Assembly (NCBI GenBank): GCA_039111635.1
Contig: JBCAQO010000005.1
Location: 434,001 to 498,000, forward strand
DNA length: 64,000 nt
From: Heterobasidion occidentale
Taxonomy: Eukaryota; Basidiomycota; Agaricomycetes; Russulales; Bondarzewiaceae
Direction: 5' to 3'
The first letter of the stretch is position 1. Each line of letters opens with the position of its first letter. Shown here in pieces: positions 11,164-22,550 of the stretch. The notes under the pieces were generated by a model. The model searched no databases. It saw nothing but the letters and a program-made list of their open reading frames with translations, and was not told where the DNA came from. The position numbers and the translations under genes are program-made.

Positions 11164-12400
11164 ATGTCCCAATTTTCCACTCTCACCATCGACGATAATG
11201 GCACGAAGTTCTCCTACATAGATAGCGGTGCTCCCGACTCAACCAATAGTGGCTCTGTCTACACTACCATCATTGCCGTTCACGGCATCGAGTTCACCAG
11301 TCGTCCGTCCTCTATAGTGAGATACGGTGTTCGAGGATCTGATGTCTTTGTGCAGGCATCTTTGACAGGGTTTCAGCTCTCGCGCCCGCGGCTGGCATAC
11401 GATTCGTGGCCCTCAATCGCCGAGAGTACAGGGATCCACGCCCTTCTCGGATGCGGAGAAGGTTGTCGTGAGCACCGGCACCGACGAGCAGAAGTTACAG
11501 TGGCTCAGGGATCGAGGCAACGAGATCGCCGCGTTCATCCATACGTTCATCCGACAGCATGGCCTCCCACCTGCTTCTGCCGATGGAAAGAGCGGTGGGG
11601 TCGCGCTGCTCGGCTGGTCCCTAGGTTTCCACGACCATGGCTACTGTCGCTAACGTGGACTCCTTCGTGCCCGAAGTTCAACAGAGCCTGGCTTCGCATC
11701 TGCGAGCACATATCATGCACGGTTCGAAGCCCGTTCTTTGCTCACCAGCGTCGACCTTACTAACACATATATACGTTCTGAAGAGCCTCCGTCGGGTGCC
11801 CTCGGGTTGCCTCGGGCCCCGAAGCTTTGGACGCCGCGATTGGACGAATCCCTTCCAATGCACGTCCGAGTCTCCAAGATGACCCGCTGGCTCACGGGTT
11901 ACTTCGCGCACGGAGACCTGTCCATGCGGGACCTGGATGTCATTGAATACGTCCTGCACTCCACATCGCGCATCCCATCCCTCTGGAACATGTCGCCCCA
12001 GGACATCGCGGATATCATTGACGAGGGCCCGCACCTGTGGTGGACGCACCAATCATAACCAACTGCCAACCACAAGCCGCCGCGACGTACAGGAAAGGGA
12101 TGTACAGTCCTGCCGCGCGCGGGCTCCTCCCGAAGATGAAGGTCTGGGAGCTCGTGGGCGATGCGACACTCGCGCCCTCGTTGACCACACTCTGGTTCCT
12201 GCAAGACGACGACGCGGTGCATGGCGGCGGCTTCATCAACTACAAGGTCATCCCGGGACACAATCACTTTGCACGCCCAGTCTGCTTAGCGCTGTGTTGT
12301 CTGTGTTTACAGGCACTGATCCTCTCGTATGGTGTATTGCTAGAACATGTGGGACGACCCCGAGGAGACTCTCCAAGCTTATCTCGATATGTTGGCATAG
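11164..12400 (+). pseudogene. alpha/beta hydrolase, decayed copy A
   Basis: Exons at about 11164-11299, 11356-11721, 11784-12270 and 12344-12400 match copy B: IIAVHGIEFTS, IFDRVSALAPAAGIRFVALN, GTDEQKLQWLRDRGNE, ALLGWSLG (nucleophile elbow G-x-S-x-G), SHLRAHIMH, WTPRLDESLPM, RWLTGYFAHGDLS and HGGGFINYKVIPGHNHF, ending MWDDPEETLQAYL. Compared with copy B, copy A lacks one base near 11430, two bases near 11627 and one base near 12040, and its last intron has a GC donor where B has GT. The product cannot be translated whole. The family comprises small fungal serine hydrolases of unknown substrate. Confidence 0.72.
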
Positions 12401-13115
12401 CATCGCCTTTGCCGTCAGCGGGTTGCGCCTCGAGAAGTCATAAAGGTAGTCTTATCCTGTGCACAGTCGAAGCTAGCGATACCATCCCGTCAAAGTGTGC
12501 CGTGCCTTAACTGAAAGCGATACGTGTTTTATTGGGTTCATAGGTTCATTGGACTAAGTGCAGGTGATGCTCAAATCCTATCTCTATACAAAAATACAGC
12601 GAGTGGGTTTATATATGCATATGTACGCAAGCCGCACGTATCGCATGTTCTAATACCATCGTCCTTGACGGCTATTTTAAAGGTGTCGTAATATTATCAC
12701 AATATACCAAGCCTCCAACCCTTGGAGCCCGCGTATCGCACTTTATATTGTACTTCAAGGAGATCCTTCCTGACCCTCCATCCTCCATGACGAACAATGA
12801 GCGCGATTTTCTCGGGAATTGACCAAAGACGCTGACACATTGCCAGTCCTTGACGCCGAACTCCTGAAGAACCATGGCTGCAATACTTTTCGCGTATTTA
12901 TCAACTATGAAGGACCTACAGGATACTCAGTCCGAATGTCCGGATGTGTCCTCGCATGGCGGGGATTGGGCTCTCTGGTTTGGCGGACCGCGGCATACTC
13001 ATAACCAATAGGATTGTCTCGAGGGTCTAGAGAACGAAGTATGCTCGGTGAGCACTCGGGGTATAGTGCTTCCTTTCAGGGGGACAGGAGGCCCGAGACT
13101 CTTGGCTACCTGATG

Positions 13116-13122
13116 TATAAAT
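13116..13122 (+). promoter_or_regulatory. TATA box of hydrolase copy B
   Basis: tataaat 75 bases before the ATG at 13191, positionally matching copy A. Confidence 0.55.
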
Positions 13123-13190
13123 TCGTTTTCTTCCAACTACATGACCGGTACTCACCGACTCTACCATCCGGCAATCAACCACTCGCTACC

Positions 13191-14433
13191 ATGTCCCAAA
13201 TCCTGTCCTCTCTCGCCATCGATGATAATGGCACAAAGTTGGCCTATATAGACAGCGGGGCTCCCGACTCGATCAGTAGCGGCTCTGTCTACACCACCAT
13301 GATTGCCGTTCACGGCATCGAGTTCACCAGTCGTCCGTAATCCACAGTGACGTTTGGTCTCCCCGACTCTGATCTCTCTACACAGCTATCTTCAACAAGG
13401 TTTCAGCCCTCGCAGGCGGGGCTGGCGTACGGTTCGTGGCCGTCAATCGCCGGGAGTATAAGGGATCCACGCCCTTTTCGGATGCGGAGAAGGCTGTCAT
13501 CACTAACGGTACCGACGAGCAGAAGTTGCAGTGGCTCAGGGATCGAGGCAATGAGCTCGCCACGTTCATCCACACCTTCATCCGACAGCACAACCTCCCG
13601 CCTGCTTCTGCTGACGGGAAGAGCGGCGGGGTAGCCCTGTTAGGCTGGTCCATGGGCGTGTCCACTACCATGGCTACTATCGCCAACGTGGACTCATTCG
13701 CGCCCGACATCCAGCTGAGCTTGGGGTCGCATCTACGAGCCCATATCATGCACGGTTCGAAGCCCGTTCTTTGCTCACCAGAATCGATTTTGCTGACATA
13801 TCTGTGCGTTTTTAAGAGCCTCCCACGGTCGCTCTAGGGCTTCCTCGGCCTCCGAAGCTCTGGACACCGCGATTAGACGAGTCCTTGCCAATGAAAACTC
13901 GAATCTCCTACATGACCCGCTGGCTCACGTCTTATTTCGCGCACGGAGACCTATCCACGCGAGACCTGGACGCCGTCGAATATGTCTTGCCCTCCACTTC
14001 GCGCATCCCAACTCTGTGGAACATGTCGTCTCAAGAGATTGCGGACATAGTCGACGAGGGCCCGCACCTCGTCGTGGACGCCCGCTCCTCCTCAACTGTT
14101 ATCCGCAGGCCGCGGCGACGTACAAGAAAGGGACGTACGGTGCAGCTGCGCGCGCCCTGCTCCCGAAAATCAAGATCTGGGAGCTCATGGGCGACGCGAC
14201 GACCGCAGTCTCGCTTTGTACTTTCTGGATTCTGCAAGATGACGATGCGGCGCACGGCGGCGGGTTCATCAACTTCAAGGTCATCCCGGGCCACAACCAC
14301 TTTGTACGCTCATTTTGCTCAGCGCTATGCTGTATATGTTCGCCGGCATTGACTTCCTCGTGTGCTCGTTTTCTAGGATATGTGGGACGACCCCAAGGAG
14401 ACTCTCCAAGCGTATCTGGAGATGTTGGCGTAG
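13191..14433 (+). pseudogene. alpha/beta hydrolase, copy B with a single frame break
   Basis: Exons 13191-13329, 13386-13754, 13817-14303 and 14377-14433 encode MIAVHGIEFT, IFNKVSALAGGAGVRFVAVN, STPFSDAEKAVITNGTDEQK, ALLGWSMGVSTTMATIANVD (catalytic Ser in GWSMG), PPKLWTPRLDESLP, SQEIADIVDEGPHLVVDA and HGGGFINFKVIPGHNHF, ending MWDDPKETLQAYLEMLA. Frame is kept from the start to about 14085, where one base is missing relative to copy A (region after VVDA); downstream the frame continues normally. It is therefore a nearly intact gene with one indel, which could be a real lesion or a sequence error. Expected product is about 330 residues. Confidence 0.7.
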
Positions 14434-14565
14434 CATCACCTTTGCAGGCGCGCCTCGCATCGAGCAGACATAATGGGAACCTGATACAACCTGCACAGTT
14501 AAAGCTAGCCATACTGTCATGTCAAAGTCTGCCGCCAAACAGAATTGATTTGTTTCATCTCAAGT

Positions 14566-14860
14566 CTTTTTCTTCGCGGCACGCAGGGCCCTCGGTGCCC
14601 GCATGCACGTGCCCACGCTCATGCTCACCCGATCATTGGCCATGCCTCTAATGTGCCCTTGTCGAGCCGGAAGAAGCTCACGACGCCCACGTCGACAGTG
14701 GCGATCACGACCGTGCGCATGCCCTGGCAGAGCGTCATGAACGGGTTCGTGCTTCTGCGTGTGTGGATGGGCGACATGAGAGAGGGTCGGAGGCAAGACA
14801 CAGACACACCTGGACGTCGCGCAGGTCGAGCAGAGGGCGGTGAGCATGACGTTGCATGAC
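14566..14860 (-). pseudogene. SEN54 fragment: exon 2 piece joined to last exon
   Basis: Minus strand reads VMLTALCSTCATSR, matching SEN54 exon 2 (AMLAALRSTRATSR), then an intron-like gap with gtgtgt donor and cacacgcag acceptor, then NPFMTLCQGMRTVVIATVD and VVSFFRLDKG, matching the last SEN54 exon. The middle of the gene is missing. It lies 2.8 kb from the end of the complete SEN54 gene, with the F-box gene in between. Confidence 0.75.
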
Positions 14861-15604
14861 CACCATGCCGAAGTTTGTCGGAGCCTGTGCGTAAACCAGT
14901 TGATTTCAAGGACTACCTGGGCAGCAACCAATTTGTGCGTCCAAATGATTGAGTACTGTGACTTGACACCAGGGCGTGTGCGCCTGCAGACGCAGACTCT
15001 CTCGATCACATTCGACATCGACATCTAGCCGAGCAGACTTTCCAAACACGTCTCGAGATATAGCGGCATGGCGGTCCCCACGGAACGAGACACTGTGTGT
15101 TCTAGAGACATCATCTGCGTGTACGCACGTAGCCATCGTGCCAAAGTTCGACTTCAGGTATGGATGTTATGCAGTGAATTGGAAATGATACACACTGAAC
15201 ACACATCTCGAAGCATTCTTCTGGTCAGCGGACTTCTGCTACGAGGGACAGGACCTGGGCAGATTCTTGTTCCATGTCTCTTCGCGGCGCCAAGTACAAA
15301 CAATGTTCGTGTTAACCAGGTATTTCGACTTCATAGATATAGGGATAGCTATCGGAGATCACAGCATAAGGGCTCGCTACTACAAGGACATATGAACAGT
15401 TCGTCCGCCAATAAAGATTCTCAGATCATGGGTTAGAAATGAACTTAGCCGTGTCTAGACACTGGTGTTGAAGGTCTGAAGAAGTAACGTGAGGGGAGAC
15501 AGAGACAGAACCAGGGAAGTTTGAGAATACCATGGCGAAGTTTCATACATATGTTTCGTGGGCCTCTATGTCCCGAGGATAGCTGCCGGATCCCAGCAAG
15601 GATT
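14861..15604. other. unassigned stretch
   Basis: Several short plus-strand frames with a possible degraded coding signal around 15130-15400, but no family is recognisable and frames are interrupted. Confidence 0.35.
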
Positions 15605-16713
15605 TCATATAATTGAATGTAGATAGCCTGTGTAATGGAGTACATGCGAAGTCGAATGAGGGCTTGCAGCTGGGCGTCGAGAGTATATCCAGCACCTTCC
15701 CCTGGGTCTAATGGCAATCAAGAGACGCTCATTTGGATCGATGCCCGGAGGCATGTCATCATATCTCAGAAGGGAGGGGAAAATCACGCCGAAAGGATCT
15801 TCGTCATTTCCTTCAGCATAATATCCAAACTGGAGCACTGCTACGGCCGGAAACAGGACAACGTCTAGAATGGCGACGACATCCAACCACGGGCCTGCCA
15901 GCGTTAGCTTCCGAAGATGAGAAAGCACGATAGATCCTCTCCTTTGTGGTTCAATTGCATCAGCAATGACGGATGGCAAGGCAAAGCGTATGATCAGGGA
16001 TTCAAGATGGGGCATGTTTGCGAGTGCATCGTAAAAGTCGCGTTGAGATGGCAAGAAGGGTATTGGGGACTCGTTGAAGATGTGGCGCGGAATGCTAATC
16101 TCTAACGCCGACAAATTTCGTATCAGTGGGGAGGACCAAGGGACATGAAACCCGTCGAAATGGGCCGTGCGCAGGCGGGGGCATGGAAAGCAAAGATATC
16201 TTCAGGAAGGAGCGCCACGATATTGCGACCGGCCATGACGAATTTAAGGGTCACATGTTCCAGCATAGGCGCGGCCGCTGTTGTCAGAGAATGCACCGTG
16301 TCGAGATCAGCATCCCGTATATGAAGCACTCTGGTATGGGACAAATGGCCAGACGCGACCAGCGCGAGCAGGGGTTCTACTTCATCTTCGCTATATATGT
16401 CCAGCGGCGCTTGCTTTGCGCGTGCAATCATTTCCCGAGTCCACTCGCGCCCCAAATCGAAGGCAATATATGACCACAGCTGTGAGTGATCCAATGCGAC
16501 CTCCCTCCAGTGCCTGCAAACATGGGTGACCTTGATCCATCCGATGGAGAAGCGGCGCGGGCGCGGGGTATTAGTTGTTTTGAACGGCGGTTCGTAGTAA
16601 GCCAGGAAGAAAAAGACGTGGCCAAGGAGTTCGTTGGGAAGACGTGTGATAGGAAACACCCTACGGCGCCGCAGACGTACTGCACACCTCACGACATGTA
16701 CGGCGGCCAACAA
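15605..16713 (-). CDS. F-box protein with one frame break
   Basis: The N-terminal 55 residues contain an F-box (FPITRLPNELLGHVFFFLA, then THVCRHWREVALDHSQLW), followed by about 300 residues of leucine-rich-repeat-like sequence typical of mushroom F-box proteins (MLEHVTLKFVM, SPLIRNLSALEISIP, LSHLRKLTLAGPWLDVV). F-box proteins link substrates to SCF ubiquitin ligases; the target is unknown. The reading frame changes at a run of five G on the plus strand (16177-16181): before it reads DIFAFHAP, after it PRLRTAHFDGFHV, as if one C of the coding strand were missing. Either the gene is newly broken or the homopolymer is misread. The C-terminus near 15605 may include a further unplaced intron. Confidence 0.7.
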
Positions 16714-17125
16714 CCTTGTCCAGCGATTCGGCGGACTGTCATGCGCACGGTCACTTTCGAATCACTCGAACAAAATCCGTAGACCACCTTTTGTGATGCA
16801 CGCCGCTTTTCGACATGTCTGCTGGTGAGGTGAACGGATGAGGTGGAAGATCGGGTCTGGGTGTGGGAAGCGCGCAGCGGCAGCAGGAAGCACAGATAAG
16901 GATTGCTGATCTAATTCGCAGCGACAACGTATCCTGGAATACACTTCAGCGAATCGACACAGGTGAGGACGAGCTCGTTGTTCGTATCTATGGGCACGAT
17001 GGACAAAGCGGTACTGTATCCATGTCACCATACCATGTCGTCGCGGTCTCGTACGGAACACCGATTTCGCGAAGTCACCGGCAGCGCCGAGCGCACGACG
17101 CGAGGCCATCCGCGCTATTTTTTTT
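16714..17125. other. unassigned stretch
   Basis: Upstream flank of the F-box gene. Frames on both strands are short and unrecognised. Confidence 0.35.
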
Positions 17126-17260
17126 TGTCTTCGCGGCACGCAGGGCCTCCGCGCCCCGCATGCATCCCCACTCGTGCGCGCGCGCTCACCCGATCATGGG
17201 CCATGCCTCGAACGCACCCTCACCGAGCCGGAAGAAGCTCACGACGCCCGCAAGCCCACG
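17126..17260 (-). repeat. partial duplicate of the SEN54 3' end
   Basis: Directly downstream of SEN54 in transcription direction. It repeats the 3' flank and last codons of the gene (region 17325-17440), including the terminal WPM-coding segment and the FFRLG segment, then ends in a short repeat of the unit cgcaagcccacgc. The same piece occurs a third time at 14566-14690. Confidence 0.65.
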
Positions 17261-17373
17261 CCGCAAGCCCACGCCGTAAGACCCACCACCCGCCCTTTCT
17301 CCTCCTCCTCCTCCTTCTTCTTCGCATCACGCAGCGCCTCCACCCCCCCACCCCCACCCACACGCGCGCACGC

Positions 17374-19936
17374 TCACCCAACCATCGGCCACGCCTCGAA
17401 CGCGCCCTCCCCAAGCCTGAAAAAACTCACGACGCCCGCGTCGACGGCGGCGATCACGACCGTGCGCGTGCCCTGGCGGAGCGCCATGAACGGGTTCGCG
17501 CGCGGGGGCGCGCTCTGCGTGCGCGTGGCTTGTCCTGAGTACGAGTCGGGGACGGGGGGGACGGGACGGGGTCGCGCCAGAAGGGCAGGCGGGGGAGGAG
17601 GCGGGAGAGGAGGGAGGAGGCGGGGGGCGGAATTGTTGGAGGAGGTGATGGTGGTGGTGGTGGTGGTGGTGGTGGTGCTGATGCGGATGATGCGGAGGGT
17701 GCGGGTGCGGGTGCGGGTGCGGGTGCGGGTGCGGGTGGCGGACGGCGTTGGCGCGGGAGGGGCGGGGGAATCTCGGGGAGCGACCTGTACAGCTCCGTGA
17801 GCTGCGCGAGCGTCGGCATGGGCGTCGTGCGCGCGCTGTCGTGTAGAACACGGAACACAAAAATAGAACATAGAACATAGAACGGTCCGTCAGCCCGTTA
17901 ATCCACAAATCAGGAAGCGAGCAACCCGAAAGAAAGAAAAAGGAGGAGGACAGAAGGGTGGACGGAGAGGGAGGGAGGGAGGGAGAGACGACGCACTTGA
18001 CGACGACGACCTCGAAATCAGGCGGCGGCGGCGCCGTCTTGCGGAACGGCGTCGCGGGCTTGTACAGGTGGAAAAATACCTCGTACGGGTCTGGCTCCGG
18101 CTTGGGCTCGGAACCATTCGCCGCTGCCGTTTTCGACGCATCCGATGCCGGCGCTCCCGCCGGAGAAGAAGAGGAAGAAGCGGCGGAAGAGGCGACGGAA
18201 GAGGCGGAGGTGGTGGAAGAGGCGGAGGAAGAGGAGGAGGCGGTGGAGGCAGATGGAGTCGCAGGAGAGCGGTGAAGCGGCGTCTTGTGGCCCGCGGGGA
18301 TGAAGCGGAGGGCCCTGAATATCGCGGCTAGACGCCATAACCGAACATCTCATCAGACGCGGATCGCGGAGTCGAAACAAGACAACACCAACACCAACGA
18401 AAAAAAAAAATGTGTGTGTGTGTGTGTGTGTGTTTGTGAAAAGATAAAGAGCAATCGGAAGACGTCCATCCAACGAGTGATCGGAGGAACGGACGGACGG
18501 ACGGACGGAGAAAAGAACAGAGAGCGCAAAGCGACCTCCCAGAATCGCAAGAAAGAAAGAAAGAACAAGCACGATAGACGATCAACGATGTAACACACAC
18601 ACGCACCATAATCTGCGCTCACCCCCGCCCGCCCGCACCCCCAGCCCCACCACGGCCTAACCCCAAGCGGGCGCCACGCATCCCACGCGGGCCCAGCGCG
18701 CGCGCGCGCGACGAGCCGCGTCAGGGGCGCGAAGGGCGCGAACAGCGCTGCGAAGATCCTGCGCACGACGGACGCCGCGGCGGGAGCGGGAGCGGGAGAG
18801 CGGGCGGGGTAGGGCGCGGGGACGGGGTAGGCGCGCGAGGGCGCGCGGGCGCGGGTGACGACGTAGCCGAGGCGGCGGAGGTACGAGAACACCTGCCGCG
18901 GCGCGCGTGAGCGGGAAAAACAGCGACAACGGATACAGAGATGGTGTTAAAATTGAAGTTAAAGTTAAAATTAAAAATTAGGAATTGGAAATTGGAAAGA
19001 GGGGGGAGCGCGCGCGCACTTGGTATTTCTCGAGCGAGAGCCCGTCGTGGCCGAGCATCTCCGCGAAGGCCTGCTGCACGCTCATTGGCGGCGCGGCGCC
19101 CGCGTGTGCACCACCACCACCACCATCGTCACTGTCATCGGCGGTTTTGGAGCAGAGGAGGGCGCCTTTTTCGACGAGGTAGAGGGTTTCTTCGGGGAGG
19201 AGCTCGAGGCGCTTCGGGGGCCTGTTTTTTGTGTTTGTGGGGTTGGAGGGGGCGGGGGCGGGGATGGAGGGGATGGAGGGAATGGGGCGGGCGACGGAGT
19301 GGCCCATGGAGGAAAAGTGGATGCCGCGGGCGAGGGTGACGTGTGCGCGTGCGAGGGCGGGGTCCCACGTCGCGTGGCTGATGGATTTGCTGCAATGCGC
19401 GGCGGATGGACGACGTGTGAGCATGGCGGACGGAGATGGCGGACGGAGACGGAGACGGAGGAGATGGACGGGACGGGGGGAAAGGGACGGGAGAGAGAGA
19501 CGCGGACGGACGGACCTGGAGGTTGCGCGGGTGGAGCGGAGGGCGGCGAGCATGGCGTCGCGCGCGCGGTCGAGGTTGTGCAGCTGGAGGCCGGAGGCGC
19601 CGCCCGGGGCGGGCTCGAAGTCTTTTTCGCCGCGCTTGGGGATCACAGGGCGCGCGGCGGAAGGAGCCGGGCTGGGCGCGCGGGCAGGCGGGCTGGCGTG
19701 TGAGCGGTGCATAGGGTGGGGATGGGGTGGATGGGGACTCACGGGAGCTTGGACCAGTCGAGCCCGCCGTCCTCGCCTTCGTCGCCCGAGGACTGGCTGC
19801 CATCGTCGCCGTCGCCATCGCCGTCACCATTCCCATCGGCGCGATGATCCGCAACACGCACGTCCTCTTCTTCTTCTTCTTGCAGCACGGGCAGGTCAGA
19901 GAGCGCGGGGAGAGGCTGCTCGAGCGGGTCGTCCAT
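17374..19936 (-). CDS. SEN54: tRNA-splicing endonuclease subunit Sen54
   Basis: Seven exons on the minus strand: 19936-19743, about 19671-19516, 19389-19020, 18892-18607, 18327-17997, 17835-17568 and 17514-17374, giving about 581 residues. Exon 2 has IPKRGEKDFEP; exon 3 has SKSISHATWDP, RLELLPEETLYLVEKGALL and LSLEKYQ; exon 4 opens with VFSYLRRLGYVVTRA; exon 5 has PYEVFFHLYKPATPFRK; the end reads TVVIAAVDAGVVSFFRLG. This is the Sen54 structural subunit of the nuclear endonuclease (Sen2, Sen34, Sen15, Sen54) that cuts introns from pre-tRNAs. Acidic Asp/Gly-rich and Pro-rich low-complexity insertions make it longer than yeast Sen54. Exon 2 could also start at 19695 in frame. The 53-nt intron 17515-17567 (donor gtcccg) is needed to keep frame next to a C7 run; otherwise that run would hold an indel. 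Confidence 0.87.
17646..17675 (+). repeat. (GGT)n microsatellite
   Basis: Trinucleotide tract inside SEN54 exon 6, encoding a proline run on the minus strand. Confidence 0.9.
17701..17738 (+). repeat. (GCGGGT)n hexanucleotide repeat
   Basis: Six tandem units inside SEN54 exon 6, encoding an alternating Pro-Ala repeat on the minus strand. Confidence 0.9.
18411..18433 (+). repeat. (TG)n microsatellite
   Basis: Dinucleotide repeat after an A10 run, in the intron between SEN54 exons 4 and 5. A (GGAC)n tract follows at about 18489-18509 in the same intron. Confidence 0.9.
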
Positions 19937-20301
19937 CGTCGACTAGTACCAGGGCGCTTTCCTCGACGCAGGAATCGACTCGACTCGGCCCCTCGACGGG
20001 GATAACGTGACTTGAAGAAGATAGCACGTGCGTAGGCGCCTCCATTGAACCGCCCGGATGGCAGACGCGTCCCGCCGGCCCCGTGCCGCGCCGCGCCGCA
20101 CGGCTCGAGCGCCACCTGCGCGCCCCACATAGAGTACTCAGTATTACAGCACTGTTCCCGCGCCCGCGGTGTATTACGCACACAAGCATCGTACTTAAGC
20201 CAGCCCCTATCCCTGTCCGCAGTCCCACCATCTCCCCACAGCGGCCCATGCGCATGTGCTGCAGGCCCCTAGCCCTCTCCGCATCCTCAGCCGCTTCTAC
20301 G
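19937..20301. promoter_or_regulatory. shared divergent promoter region of SEN54 and the phospholipase
   Basis: 365 bp between two divergent start codons; no other gene fits. Contains ctcgactcggcccctcg-type GC-rich sequence and no clear TATA, as is common for housekeeping genes. Confidence 0.45.
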
Positions 20302-22550
20302 ATGCCGACAACGACGACGATCACAGTGCACGAGCCCCCGCGCAGGTGGCCCCCCAACAGGGCCGCCGACGGCGGTGGCGGACGCCCAGCGCACCACCTC
20401 GACGACACGCGCACGAAGTTCGCTAATCCGTGGCCTTCCTTCAGGTGCGTCCGTCTTCGCGCGCTGCCATTTCCGCACCTCCACCTAGTCTGAACGCATT
20501 GGGGCGCAGGTTCCAAGAGCCCTCGCAGTGGATCTCGGTGCGTCCTCCCTCGCGCTCGCCGCCCACCCGCCCTGTCTCGTATGCATACGCCCTGTCTCCG
20601 CGCCCACAGATGATGTACAACAACACCGTCCACTCGCCGACGGTCCCTCCAGACGTCACGTCCGCCATCCCAACGCAAGCCCCCACCTGGGGCCACGCGC
20701 TCGGCACCTTACACACCGCCAAGGCTACCTGGCTCGGGTGCGCCCCCTCCCCTCTCCGCCCCTGGCGCTGACACCCGAACGCGCCTAACAGACACGCGTG
20801 CTACCTCGTCGAGCTCCCCGCGCCCCCCGGCGCAGCGCGCGGCCCGCGCCTCATCTTCGACCCCGTCTTCTCCAAGCGCTGCTCCCCGTCCCAGCTCCTC
20901 GGCCCCGCGCGCTACACCGGTGCGTGCGCGTCCCCGCCTCCGCATTCGCGCCGCCCTGCCTGTGCGCGCTTTTGCAGTTGCGGGGCGACGATGGCGACGG
21001 CGACGGCGTGCTGATCGGCGCTTGTACGCGATACAGATCCGCCGTGTAGAGTGGGGGACGTGCCCCCCGTGGACATCATCGTGCTCTCCGTGCGTCGCCC
21101 CCCATCCGCGTCCTCTTCTGGTCTTGCTTTACCCGCACGCTTATGTCCGCGTCGACCCCGGCTTAGCATAATCACTACGACCAGTGCGCGCGCTTCATAC
21201 TCTGATCCTACACGTCGCTAACTCTTTGAACGACTGACTGACTGAACGACTCTCTGAACGACTGAACGACCGACCGACCGATCGACCGCCCGGCTGGTTT
21301 CGCAGCACCGACATCCCGACCCTCCGCGCCCTCCTCGCCCAACCCCCCGCCCCCTCCTTCCCCTCTTCAACAACCCCCCCATCGACGCCCTCGACGCCCA
21401 ACCGCACCCGCACCCACCCACACATCTTCGTCCCGCTCAACAACGCAGCCCCCCTCCGCTCCAGCCTCTCCCTCCCCAGCGCGCGCGTGCACGAGCTCGA
21501 CTGGTGGGACGAGCGCGTCCTGCGCGTCTTCCTCCCCGCCGCACCCTCCTCCTCCTCCTCCTCCAACCACAACAAAGAGAACGCCTCCCCGCCGCCGACC
21601 GTCGAAGCGCAGATCCGCATCACCTGCGCCCCCTCACAGCACACCTCAGGCCGCACGGGGCTCGACAGGTGGGCCGCGCTCTGGGCCGCGTGGGTCGTCG
21701 AGGAGCTGCTGCCCCCCTCTGCCGCCGCCTCTTCGTCCTCCTCGCCCTCTGCCCCTTCTTCCCCTTCTTCCCCTTCTTCCTCTGCGGCTGCGGCGGCGGA
21801 TGCGGACGCGCCCGCGCTTTGGGCCGACGTCGGGCGTAAAGTCTACTTTGCGGGCGACACGGGGTACCGCACGGTGCGCCCCGCCCGCCCCGCCCGCTGC
21901 GGCACGGGCACGGGCACGGGCGGGAGTGAGGGCACGGGCGGGAGTGAGGGCGTGAGGGAGGGCGCAAGCGAGGAGGAGAGGATGGAGGCGCTCGAGCGCG
22001 CGGCGCCGTGTTGTCCTGCTTTTCGCGAGGTCGGGGAGCGGTTTGGCGGCGTGGACGTTGCGCTGGTGCCGATTGGGTGCGTGTGCTTGCTCCACCCACT
22101 CGCGATCTCTCCGTCTGCTTTGCGTGTGCTGACCTTTGGATGACGTTTGCCCGCTTGTCCGCTTGCCCGCTTGTCCGTTACACCGTTGGCCGTTGGCCGT
22201 TGGACATGATGATGATGATGATGACGACGACGACGACGCGCAGAGCGTACGCCCCACGCGCGATGTGGTCCAACCTGCACGCCTCGCCCGCCGACGCGGT
22301 GCGCATCATGCAGGACGTGCGCGCGCGCCGCGCGCTCGCCATGCACTGGGGGTGCGTCCCTTCCTCCCTCCCGCGTCTCCATCCTCTGCTCTATGATCGC
22401 TAACGCGCTCCCCGCCGACGCAGGACGTGGGTGCTCACGACGGAGCCCGTGCTCGAGCCCCCGGCGCTGCTGCGCCGCGAGTGCGAGAAGGCGGGCGTCG
22501 GCGCGGACGAGTTCTTGGTGCCTGCGCTTGGGGAGACGGTATTGTTCTGA
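20302..22550 (+). CDS. NAPE-PLD-like metallo-beta-lactamase-fold phospholipase
   Basis: Nine exons (20302-20444, 20510-20537, 20610-20737, 20792-20919, 21037-21089, 21167-21183, 21306-22076, 22244-22351, 22424-22550) give 500 residues. Key segments: [35 protein letters not shown], then HNHYDH built across a 17-nt exon (the zinc-binding HxHxDH motif), [20 protein letters not shown] (Asp zinc ligand), AYAPRAMW and ALAMHWGTW (final His). This is the pattern of N-acylphosphatidylethanolamine phospholipase D and its fungal relatives (Fmp30 type), which release N-acylethanolamines and phosphatidic acid, probably at a mitochondrial or inner membrane. Start at 20302 (gATGcc) is the first ATG near the conserved part; in-frame ATGs lie upstream at 20083 and 20248. 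Exon 2 might begin at 20489 instead. Low-complexity Ser runs lie in exon 7. Confidence 0.85.

Larger units (their letters stand above)
10740..12540 (+). repeat. tandem duplication unit 1 (hydrolase copy A)
   Basis: Promoter, coding and 3' flank match the next unit (about 12790-14530) along their length; for example both carry ctcgggaattgac and acgctgaca about 370-400 bases upstream of the ATG. The unit step is about 2.03 kb. Confidence 0.7.
12790..14530 (+). repeat. tandem duplication unit 2 (hydrolase copy B)
   Basis: Second unit of the duplication described for 10740-12540, covering promoter, gene and 3' flank (both 3' flanks contain gtcaaagt close to the stop). Confidence 0.7.

Noticed and set aside
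17646..18509. Microsatellite cluster as a CRISPR-like or regulatory array
   Set aside because: Simple repeats in exon 6 and an intron of SEN54; no spacer structure.
18900..20180. Long open frames on several strands around SEN54, up to 348 codons
   Set aside because: GC-rich low-complexity DNA leaves all frames open. Only the spliced minus-strand frame matches Sen54.
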